Shown: positions 14,201 through 20,303 of the stretch, piece by piece
How positions within the stretch are numbered: the first letter of the stretch is position 1
How the letters are laid out: every line of letters starts with the position of its first letter
Assembly: GCA_017435245.1 (NCBI GenBank)
Contig: JAFSFK010000164.1
Location: 1-24,423 of the forward strand
Source of the DNA: Oscillospiraceae bacterium
GTDB taxonomy: Bacteria; Bacillota; Clostridia; Oscillospirales; Oscillospiraceae
Direction of reading: 5' to 3'
Length of the DNA: 24,423 bases
Translations under genes and position numbers: made by a program
Notes under the pieces: generated by a model
The model's database searches: none
Told to the model about the DNA's origin: nothing
The model's input: only the letters and a program-made list of their open reading frames with translations

Positions 14201-14569
14201 ATGGCTGAATATAAGCAGTATATCACACAGGCACAGGAAAACGGTAACGTGATGATTTCTGAGGACGTGATTGCAACCATCGTTTCTCACGCTGTAAGTG
14301 AAGTTGAAGGTGTAGTTGGATTGAACGTGAAGACCGGCGCAGATATCGCTGAGCTTATTGGTAAGAAAAACTGGGGTAAAGGCGTTAAGGTCGTGATTAC
14401 TGACGAGGACGCTCTGGAGATCGATTGTAATTTGTCTGTCAGCTACGGCCATAGTGTGGTTACCGTTGCCAAGGCTGTCCAGGAGGCTGTTACAAATGCT
14501 GTGGAATCTATGACCGGGGTTGCGATCAAATCTGTCAATGTAAATGTTTGCGGTATCGTCCGTCAGTAA
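14201..14569 (+). CDS. Asp23/Gls24 family envelope-stress protein (YqhY-like)
   Basis: A 122-residue cytoplasmic protein of the Asp23 (DUF322) family. Markers are GNVMISEDVIATIVSHAVSEV and the central VEGVVGL, plus VAIKSVNVNVCGIV at the end. Members relate to cell-wall or lipid homeostasis; Bacillus YqhY is encoded next to accBC and nusB and affects acetyl-CoA carboxylase. Here nusB also follows, supporting the YqhY assignment, but accB and accC are absent upstream. ATG 14201 is preceded by TTTTGGAGG (14185-14193). The reading frame is open further upstream to 14069, but that stretch holds the terminator and promoter and is non-coding. Confidence 0.9.
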   Translation: MAEYKQYITQAQENGNVMISEDVIATIVSHAVSEVEGVVGLNVKTGADIAELIGKKNWGKGVKVVITDEDALEIDCNLSVSYGHSVVTVAKAVQEAVTNAVESMTGVAIKSVNVNVCGIVRQ

Positions 14570-14578
14570 GGAGATCTT

Positions 14579-15037
14579 ATGACCAGAGCAAATGCCAGAG
14601 AACTGGCTGTACATTTAATTTACGGTCGGGATTTTACCGGTGAGGAACCCGAGGTCGTGGTTGAGACCCGGCTGAATAAAGAGTATTACGCTAAGCTCTC
14701 CCAGGAGAATCAGGTATAAGAAGAGCGTCCTACCCGCACCCAGCGGGCCTATATCGATCAGGTCGTTGCTGGCGTTGCCAATCGTGCGGATGAACTGAAT
14801 GCCGAAATTCAGAAGTATTCCATTGGTTGGGATGTTGCCAGAATTTCAAGACTTGCCAGAACCGTTATGCAGCTTGCAATGTTCGAGATTCTGTACATTG
14901 AGGATGTCCCTACCGGTGTTGCGATTTCTGAGGCAGTTCGTATCGCTAAGATGTATGATGGGGATGACACCGGTTCATTTGTCAACGGTATTCTTGGCGC
15001 CTTCGCAAGAGGTCTGCAGTCCGGGGAGTCTGTATGA
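14579..15037 (+). pseudogene. nusB: NusB transcription antitermination factor with an in-frame TAA at codon 47
   Basis: Read through, the frame gives a full-length NusB of about 152 codons: N-terminal MTRANARELAVHLIYGRDF, later YSIGWDVARISRLARTVMQLAMFEILY and SEAVRIAKMYDGDDTGSFVNGILGAF. NusB binds NusE (S10) and boxA RNA in rRNA antitermination. A TAA at 14717-14719 interrupts it at codon 47, just before the second helical part, and the frame is unchanged after it. A single base change from a Tyr codon (TAC/TAT) would explain it, and related proteins often have Tyr there. No in-frame ATG, GTG or TTG follows until ATG 14867 (codon 97), so restart would give only about 55 residues. Ribosome site AAGGAG (14568-14573) is intact, and the ATGA overlap with the next gene is kept. 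It is either a real nonsense mutation, readthrough, or a sequence error. Confidence 0.88.
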
Positions 15038-15957
15038 GTGTCATAGGCTTTGATACCAGTAATTACACAACATCTATCGCTTTTTATGACGGATCAGATG
15101 GATTGAACTGCTCAAAGCTCCTGCCTGTAAAGGAAGGTGAGTTGGGACTTCGTCAGTCTGATGCAGTATTTCAACATACAAAAAGCCTGCCGGAGCTATC
15201 CGGCAGGCTGTTTTCCCATATAAGCTGTGGCAATATAACCGCAGTAGGTGTCAGTACACGTCCACGAGCGGTGGAAGGCAGCTATATGCCTTGCTTTATG
15301 GTTGGATATTCACACGCAAAGCTTCTGGCTGATTCCCTTGGTGTGCCCCTTGTGGAGTGTTCTCATCAGCAGGGACATATTGCCGCATCATTGTGGAGTG
15401 CGGACAGGCTGGATCTGATGCGGAAACCCCATCTTGCGTGGCATCTTTCCGGTGGAACCACCGAACTGCTACTAGTTGAACCGGATGGCAAAAATGTATG
15501 CTGTACTAAAATTGGTGGAACAACGGACATTTCTGCCGGTCAGCTTATTGACCGTACGGGTCAGATGCTGAAGCTTCCGTTTCCATCCGGTAAGCAGGTG
15601 GATGCTCTGAGCAAAGAAGCATCTGGAAATGATACTTTTCGTGTGAAATGCCCGGCGATGGATTTTTCCTTGTCTGGCGTACAGAATAAAGTTCAGCAAT
15701 TCTACGGCAAGACAGGGGACATCGCAGAAACTGCTGCATATGTACTGCGTTGTATTTGTTATGCTGTAAGAAAAGCGACAGAGAACGCATTAACACAGTA
15801 CCCGGGTCTTCCGGTTGTTTTCTCCGGTGGTGTCGCTTCTAATTCGATGCTCCGGGATGGGTTGTCCTGCTTTGACCCTATTTTCGCTAAGCCTGAGTTT
15901 TCCACCGACAACGCAATGGGCGTTGCGGTCTTGACCTATCTGTCACAGGAGGGGTAG
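15034..15957 (+). CDS. TsaD/Kae1-like (peptidase M22 family) paralogue
   Basis: A 307-residue ASKHA-fold protein related to TsaD, the t6A tRNA-modification enzyme. Matches in order: IGFDTSNYTTSIA (phosphate-1 region), HTKSLPEL, SHQQGH with His111 and His115 at the TsaD metal positions, LSGGTTELLLVE, GQLIDRTGQML, FSLSGVQNKV, FSGGVASNSMLR and STDNAMG with Asp292. However, the usual GPGLxxSL loop is replaced by RPRAVEGSYMP (R76 onward), and the protein is shorter than TsaD (about 340). It is therefore more likely a Clostridia paralogue than the essential TsaD. It overlaps nusB by four bases (ATGA) and is followed by xseA. Function is unknown. Confidence 0.85.
   Translation: MSVIGFDTSNYTTSIAFYDGSDGLNCSKLLPVKEGELGLRQSDAVFQHTKSLPELSGRLFSHISCGNITAVGVSTRPRAVEGSYMPCFMVGYSHAKLLADSLGVPLVECSHQQGHIAASLWSADRLDLMRKPHLAWHLSGGTTELLLVEPDGKNVCCTKIGGTTDISAGQLIDRTGQMLKLPFPSGKQVDALSKEASGNDTFRVKCPAMDFSLSGVQNKVQQFYGKTGDIAETAAYVLRCICYAVRKATENALTQYPGLPVVFSGGVASNSMLRDGLSCFDPIFAKPEFSTDNAMGVAVLTYLSQEG
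15181..15214 (+). terminator. Terminator-like hairpin inside the tsaD-like reading frame
   Basis: Perfect 11-bp arms AGCCTGCCGGA (15184-15194) and TCCGGCAGGCT (15199-15209) enclose a GCTA tetraloop; AAA precedes and GTTTT (15210-15214) follows. It lies about 150 bases into the gene. The U tract is short, so it may be a pause site or only coding sequence. Confidence 0.4.
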
Positions 15958-15958
15958 T

Positions 15959-17170
15959 ATGTCCCAGCAAGTACTGTCTGTCACGCAGATAAATGAATAT
16001 ATCCGTGGGATGATGGACGAAGATGCACTTCTTGCCGGGGTCGCTGTAAAAGGGGAAATCAGCAATTATAAGGTCTATCCTTCTGGGCACCATTATTTTA
16101 CCATCAAAGATGAGGGTGCGGCTTTAAAGTGCGTTATGTTCCGCTCAAGTGCCGTAAGACTGAAGTTTCGACCCGAAAACGGTATGAAGATCATTGCAAT
16201 GGGTAAGATATCCGTCTACCCAAGAGATGGTGCATATCAGCTGTATTGTACAGCAATGACGCTTGATGGTGTCGGTGATCTTTATGCGGCATTTGAGCAG
16301 CTTAAAGAGAAGCTTTCCCGCCAGGGGTTGTTTGATCCCGTTCATAAAAAACCGCTTCCACAGTATCCCGGCACCATCGGGATTATCACGAGTTCTGCCG
16401 GTGCGGCAATTCATGATATGCTGCGTATCCTTAGAAAACGGTATCCATTGACTCAGGTGCGCTTGCTTCCTGTCCGAGTTCAGGGTGCCGAGGCACCGGG
16501 CGAAATTGCGGCTGCGATCGCATATGCCAATCACTTTCATTTGGCAGATCTGTTGATCGTTGGCCGTGGTGGTGGATCCATCGAGGATCTGTGGGCATTT
16601 AATGATGAACAGGTCGCAAGAGCGATCTTTGATTCTGAGATCCCGGTTATTTCTGCGGTTGGTCACGAGCCGGATGTTACGATCTCCGATTTTGTTGCGG
16701 ATCTTCGGGCTGCTACGCCTTCCAATGCCGCTGAGCTTGCTGTGCCTGATCAGGACGGACTTCGTCAGTTGCTGGATTCTGTTTCGGAATCCATGGTAAC
16801 TGCCTTGCAGCGGCAGCTGAAGGCCTCCAGAAGGCAGCTGGATATCCTGCGTGCCAGTCCTGCGCTTCAAAGTCCGATTGTCTATATCGGTCAGCGAAAA
16901 AAGGCGCTGGAACTGCTGAGTAGCCGTCTGGGGTCATCCGGTCAACAGGTGATCAACCGACATCGTCAAAGATTTATTGCATACACAGCTAAACTGGAAG
17001 CGATGAGTCCGTTGAAAGTGCTGACACGAGGTTATGCAATGGCCCAAACTTCAACCGGCGAAGTTATTCGTTCGACATCGCAAACGCAAATTGGTGACAC
17101 GGTGAATGTTATTGTCGGCGATGGTTCATTCGAAACGGTCGTTTCGAAAATTAAGGAGAATGTGCAATGA
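15959..17170 (+). CDS. xseA: Exodeoxyribonuclease VII large subunit
   Basis: Nuclease that degrades single-stranded DNA to oligonucleotides together with several XseB subunits. 403 residues: N-terminal OB-fold (LSVTQINEYIRGMM, GEISNYKVYPSGHHYFTIKD), catalytic core with GIITSSAGAAIHDM, LLIVGRGGGSIEDLWAFNDE and AVGHEPDVTISDFVAD, then a coiled-coil C-terminal part (about 260-350) and the end segment LKVLTRGYAM. The length is normal. AGGAGG (15948-15953) precedes the ATG, which is one base after the previous stop. Its stop overlaps xseB by four bases, the usual xseA-xseB coupling. Confidence 0.97.
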   Translation: MSQQVLSVTQINEYIRGMMDEDALLAGVAVKGEISNYKVYPSGHHYFTIKDEGAALKCVMFRSSAVRLKFRPENGMKIIAMGKISVYPRDGAYQLYCTAMTLDGVGDLYAAFEQLKEKLSRQGLFDPVHKKPLPQYPGTIGIITSSAGAAIHDMLRILRKRYPLTQVRLLPVRVQGAEAPGEIAAAIAYANHFHLADLLIVGRGGGSIEDLWAFNDEQVARAIFDSEIPVISAVGHEPDVTISDFVADLRAATPSNAAELAVPDQDGLRQLLDSVSESMVTALQRQLKASRRQLDILRASPALQSPIVYIGQRKKALELLSSRLGSSGQQVINRHRQRFIAYTAKLEAMSPLKVLTRGYAMAQTSTGEVIRSTSQTQIGDTVNVIVGDGSFETVVSKIKENVQ

Positions 17171-17400
17171 ATCAAAACAATAAAACATTTGAGGAGAATA
17201 TGCAGCGGCTGGAGCAGATTGTTCGGGCAATGGAGCGTGGTGACGTTGCTTTGGATGAATCCCTTAAGCTTTTTCAGGAAGGCACACAGCTGGTTCGCAG
17301 CTGCGAAAAGCTATTGGATGAGGCACAGCTGCAGGTCAATAAAATAGCCACAGCTGCCGACGGCAGCCCTGTGGAGGAGGCGTTTTCGGATGAGCGATAA
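17167..17400 (+). CDS. xseB: Exodeoxyribonuclease VII small subunit
   Basis: A 77-residue, helical protein with the classic XseB pattern FEENMQRLEQIVRAMERGDVALDESLKLFQEG, followed by CEKLLDEAQLQVNKI. Several copies coat each XseA coiled coil and are needed for activity. ATG 17167 overlaps the xseA stop (ATGA), and its end overlaps ispA by eleven bases. The length is normal. Confidence 0.96.
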   Translation: MNQNNKTFEENMQRLEQIVRAMERGDVALDESLKLFQEGTQLVRSCEKLLDEAQLQVNKIATAADGSPVEEAFSDER

Positions 17401-18262
17401 AACACAGTATGATCTCTACTTGGACCATATTGAAGCTTTTTTGGATGAAAAGTGTTTTCATTATGAAAGCGAGCCGCAGACGGAACTGTTTTCCGCAATG
17501 CGCTACAGCCTTCTGGCCGGAGGTAAGCGCCTTCGTCCTGTTTTTGTTTTTGATTTTTGCAGAATGTGCGGTGGCGATTGGAAGAAAGCTGTCCATTTCG
17601 CAGCTGCTGTTGAGATGATCCATACTTACAGCCTTATCCACGATGATCTTCCGTGTATGGATAACGATGATTTTCGTCGTGGTAAACCCACCAATCACAA
17701 GGTGTATGGGGAAGCAATTGCGGTTCTCGCCGGTGATGCCCTTTTGACTGCTGCGTTTTCCTGTATTGCCAGTGCTCCATATGATGCACAGACCCGAATC
17801 CGGGCGGTCGAAATCCTGAGTAATTGTGCCGGTGAAATTGGTATGGTCGGAGGGCAGGTTCTGGATATTCAAAGTGAGAGCCGCCGGTGTACTGCCAACG
17901 AGGTTATTGATATACAGAGTAGAAAGACCGGAGCTTTATTCCGTGCGGCCTGTATGCTTGGCGTATTGGCAGGCAGTGGCGATGCACAGCAGTTGGCTGC
18001 TGCAGGTGACTTTGCAAGCAATTTCGGTCTGGCGTTCCAAATCAGGGACGACATCCTGGATGTGATCGGTGATGCAAATGTCCTCGGTAAATCCGTAGGA
18101 ACAGATGCTAACAAAAATACATTTGTACAGCTATATGGTATCGAGAAGTGCAATGCGCTTGTGCAGGAACATACTGAAAAAGCTGTTGCGGCCTTAGAAT
18201 GCTTTTGTGATCATATCTTTATGGAACAACTTGTCTGCAAGCTTATAGAAAGAACGGTTTAG
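17390..18262 (+). CDS. ispA: Polyprenyl synthetase, farnesyl diphosphate synthase type (IspA)
   Basis: Trans-prenyltransferase that condenses IPP with DMAPP/GPP to make farnesyl (possibly geranylgeranyl) diphosphate for quinones and undecaprenyl phosphate. 290 residues. The first Asp-rich motif DDLPCMD has D85, D86 and D91, and the second, DDILD, has D220, D221 and D224. GGKRLRP (IPP binding) is at about 44-50 and a KTG motif follows near 183. FPPS with GGPPS remains open on product length. GGAGGAGG (17373-17380) lies inside xseB 9 nt before the ATG. The nusB-xseA-xseB-ispA order is conserved in Firmicutes; dxs, often next, is replaced by a Nudix gene. Confidence 0.95.
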   Translation: MSDKTQYDLYLDHIEAFLDEKCFHYESEPQTELFSAMRYSLLAGGKRLRPVFVFDFCRMCGGDWKKAVHFAAAVEMIHTYSLIHDDLPCMDNDDFRRGKPTNHKVYGEAIAVLAGDALLTAAFSCIASAPYDAQTRIRAVEILSNCAGEIGMVGGQVLDIQSESRRCTANEVIDIQSRKTGALFRAACMLGVLAGSGDAQQLAAAGDFASNFGLAFQIRDDILDVIGDANVLGKSVGTDANKNTFVQLYGIEKCNALVQEHTEKAVAALECFCDHIFMEQLVCKLIERTV

Positions 18263-18264
18263 CT

Positions 18265-18660
18265 ATGACTGAAGTTGTTGCAGCGCTTCTCTGGGACGGC
18301 AACAGATTTCTTGCTTGCCAACGGCCTTCCCATAAAACCCGTGGACTTCTGTGGGAATTCGTTGGAGGAAAGGTTGAGGCAGGGGAGAGCGGTGAGGAAG
18401 CGCTTGTTCGAGAGTGCCGGGAGGAGCTTGGCGTAACGGTTGCCGTGTCAAATGTATTCATGGAGCTGACACACAGGTATCCTGATTTGACTGTTCATCT
18501 AACACTTTATAATGCGGTTATCACGGAAGGTATACCGCAAAAACTGGAGCATAATGACCTCCGCTGGATCACCGTGGATGAGATAGATAATTTTGAATTT
18601 TGTCCCGCAGATAAAGACATTTTGGCGGAACTTAAAAGTGGGAAAATCGACAGTTTGTAA
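18265..18660 (+). CDS. Nudix hydrolase, MutT-like (8-oxo-dGTP diphosphatase type)
   Basis: A 131-residue cytoplasmic Nudix protein with a textbook Nudix box: G35, E41, then RECREELGV (49-57), matching GX5EX7REUXEEXGU. The N-terminus VVAALLWDGNRFLACQRPS and the phrase LLWEFVGGKVEAGE resemble MutT enzymes that clear 8-oxo-dGTP. ATG 18265 comes two bases after the ispA stop with only a weak ribosome site, so it is probably coupled to ispA. Its TAA lies inside the terminator hairpin. Other (d)NTP or NDP-sugar substrates cannot be excluded from sequence alone, so no gene symbol is given. Confidence 0.88.
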   Translation: MTEVVAALLWDGNRFLACQRPSHKTRGLLWEFVGGKVEAGESGEEALVRECREELGVTVAVSNVFMELTHRYPDLTVHLTLYNAVITEGIPQKLEHNDLRWITVDEIDNFEFCPADKDILAELKSGKIDSL

Positions 18661-18673
18661 ACTGTCGATTTTC
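18642..18673 (+). terminator. Terminator overlapping the mutT-like stop codon
   Basis: Perfect 15-bp arms start with GAAAATCGACAGTTT (18642-18656) and run 18659-18673 on the other side, with GT at the centre; the ends give an A-rich and a T-rich flank. The stop codon TAA (18658-18660) is in the hairpin. It is nearly palindromic, so it could also act on the minus strand. Confidence 0.8.
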
Positions 18674-18773
18674 TATTATTGTGCGATTTCAGATCTTACA
18701 TTTACAGACTGCATAAATTATGCCGCACAAGAAATCAATTTTTGGATTATGTTTCAAAGTGTTGTAAGAATAC

Positions 18774-18802
18774 TTGACAATACCATCGAATTATGGTATT
18801 TT
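18774..18802 (+). promoter_or_regulatory. Sigma-A promoter of the BMP transporter operon with a dyad operator
   Basis: Perfect -35 TTGACA (18774-18779), 17-base spacer, and -10 TATTTT (18797-18802) preceded by TGG, an extended -10 form. The spacer and the start of the -10 are filled by a perfect 7-bp dyad, ATACCAT (18780-18786) and ATGGTAT (18793-18799), separated by CGAATT. This is a candidate repressor site. Transcription should start near 18809. Confidence 0.75.
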
Positions 18803-18816
18803 TTTAATATCTTTGC

Positions 18817-18874
18817 GGGCGTTGTTTACGCCTTTTTCTGCTTTATACAGGCTTGAAATCGACATTGTCGGTTT
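18817..18874 (+). promoter_or_regulatory. Structured 5' leader of the BMP operon
   Basis: Two hairpins lie in the roughly 110-nt leader. The first has GGCGT (18818-18822) paired with ACGCC (18828-18832), followed by TTTTT (18833-18837), a small attenuator-like shape. The second has AAATCGAC (18856-18863) paired with GTCGGTTT (18867-18874), with one G-T pair. No purine riboswitch core or other riboswitch class is recognisable. Confidence 0.4.
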
Positions 18875-18920
18875 TATATAAGCAATATATGAAAAGAAAG
18901 ATTTTAGGAGGAAATGTAAA

Positions 18921-20183
18921 ATGAAGAAGATCCTTGCGCTGATTATGGCAATGATCATGGTCCTGAGCCTTGCTGCTTGCGGCGGCGAAAAGGCTCCCGT
19001 CGAAGAAGCTCCCGTCGAGGAAGCACCTGTCGAGGAAGCTCCTGTTGAAGAAGCTCCTGCTGAGGAAGAGGCAGCTCCTGCCGATTTCAAGGTTGGTGCT
19101 ATCTACATCAACAGCAAGAACGACACTGCAGGTTACACCTTTGCTCACCACAATGGTATCGTTACCGCTATGGAAGAGCTGGGCATGGATGTCGAGTCCC
19201 AGTTGGTGATCGTAGACGAAGTTCCCGAGGATAAGGAGCAGGTTCTGGCTGCTATCGATACTCTGGTTGGTGAAGGTGCCAATATCATCTTCGGTATCTC
19301 CTTTGGTTATATCGACGCTATGGAAGAGGCTGCTGCTGAGTACACCGATGTTATCTTCTCCCACGCTACCGGCTATAAGAGCAACGAGACCAACTTCAAC
19401 AACTACTTTGGCCGTGCATATCAGGCACGTTACCTTGCTGGCGTTGCTGCAGGTCTGAAGTCCCTGGAAGTTGGCAATAACAATGTTGGTTATGTCGCTG
19501 CCCACACCACCGATTACGCTGAGACCGCTTCCGGTATCAACGGCTTCGCTCTGGGTGTTCAGGCTGTGAATCCCGATGCCAAGGTCTATGTCAAGAATCT
19601 GGGCACATGGGCTGATGAAGTGAATGAGAAGGCCTACGCAGAAGAGCTGATCAACTCCTTCGGCTGCGGTGTTGTTTCTCAGCACTGTGACTCCGCACAG
19701 CCCCAGATCGCTGCTCAGAACGCAGGCGTATTTGGCTGCGGCTACAACTCCGATATGACTCCCGATGCTCCTCAGGCTCACCTGACTGCAGCTATCTGGA
19801 ATTGGAACGTATACTACGGCACCGCCATTCAGGCAGCAATGAGCTGCGGCGAGGCCTCCAACTTTGTAGCTACTATGGGTTCCCCCGCTTACTACGGTGG
19901 TCTGGCTGAGAACTTTGTTGATGTTTCTCCTCTGAGCGAGAACTGCGCTGCTAATACCGATGTTGCCATCGAGGCAGTCCGTGAGATAATCGTTTCCGGT
20001 GAGTGGGATGTCTTCTCCGGCGTGAAGCTGCAGATCGCTGCTGACGGCACGGTTACCACCGTTGAGGCCGCTCTGGTCGACAACGCCGGCAACGAGATCG
20101 TTGCTGCTGGCGGTGCTTCCGTTGAAGACGGTGTTATCACCGGCACTATGAACTACCTGGTCGCTGGCGTCGAGGAAGTTTAA
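18921..20183 (+). CDS. BMP-family (basic membrane protein) substrate-binding lipoprotein
   Basis: Extracytoplasmic receptor of an ABC importer, related to BmpA/PnrA/NupN, which usually bind nucleosides. 420 residues: lipoprotein signal MKKILALIMAMIMVLSLAAC with the lipidated Cys at 20, a linker of five tandem APVEE-type repeats (25-49), then the periplasmic-binding fold (KVGAIYINSKNDTAGYTFAH; NIIFGISFGY; FGRAYQARYLAGVAAG; GYNSDMTPDAP). AGGAGG (18907-18912) gives 8-nt spacing. Codons strongly prefer ATC, AAC, GGC and CTG, unlike the rest of the window, as expected for a very abundant protein. It is followed by a terminator and then by the ATPase and permease genes. The exact ligand is unknown. 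Confidence 0.93.
   Translation: MKKILALIMAMIMVLSLAACGGEKAPVEEAPVEEAPVEEAPVEEAPAEEEAAPADFKVGAIYINSKNDTAGYTFAHHNGIVTAMEELGMDVESQLVIVDEVPEDKEQVLAAIDTLVGEGANIIFGISFGYIDAMEEAAAEYTDVIFSHATGYKSNETNFNNYFGRAYQARYLAGVAAGLKSLEVGNNNVGYVAAHTTDYAETASGINGFALGVQAVNPDAKVYVKNLGTWADEVNEKAYAEELINSFGCGVVSQHCDSAQPQIAAQNAGVFGCGYNSDMTPDAPQAHLTAAIWNWNVYYGTAIQAAMSCGEASNFVATMGSPAYYGGLAENFVDVSPLSENCAANTDVAIEAVREIIVSGEWDVFSGVKLQIAADGTVTTVEAALVDNAGNEIVAAGGASVEDGVITGTMNYLVAGVEEV
18993..19067 (+). repeat. Five tandem 15-bp repeats encoding the APVEE linker
   Basis: Five adjoining 15-bp units (GCTCCCGTCGAAGAA-like) encode APVEE four times, then APAEE. The units differ by synonymous and single changes, so it is partly diverged. 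It spaces the lipid anchor from the binding domain and is a likely site of copy-number change. Confidence 0.92.
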
Positions 20184-20196
20184 TCTTTAATTCTAT

Positions 20197-20232
20197 ACCG
20201 GGCTGGCCCCTAATCCGGTCAGCCCGGTTTTT
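20197..20232 (+). terminator. Terminator between the BMP lipoprotein and its ATPase gene
   Basis: ACCGGGCTG (20197-20205) pairs with CAGCCCGGT (20220-20228), extended by three inner pairs, followed by a T run to 20232. No promoter is evident before the ATPase gene, so it is probably partial and lowers expression of the ATPase and permeases relative to the receptor. Confidence 0.82.
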
Positions 20233-20303
20233 CAAAAACAGCATCCAGAAAATTCTGTTTTTTGGCTGGTGTTTTTGAATATACAGTCTCTGGAGGCAAG
20301 AGT

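Noticed and set aside
14579..15037. Recoding (alternative code, selenocysteine or frameshifting) as the explanation of the nusB stop
   Set aside because: TAA is used as a normal stop elsewhere in the window, it is not a selenocysteine codon, and the frame is the same on both sides, so frameshifting is not needed.
18678..18769. Small inverted repeats (TTGTGCG/CGCACAA; GCATAAATTATGC; TCTTACA/TGTAAGA) upstream of the BMP promoter
   Set aside because: They lie before the predicted transcription start and are short enough in AT-rich sequence to occur by chance; no RNA gene or operator could be supported.
18843..19781. 312-codon minus-strand open frame opposite the BMP gene
   Set aside because: The BMP codon bias leaves the opposite strand open; the translation includes repeats mirroring the APVEE linker and no recognisable domain.
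20262..20303. TTG 20262 as start of the ABC ATPase
   Set aside because: No ribosome site before it; GGAGG at 20292-20296 fits ATG 20304, where the family's N-terminus begins.
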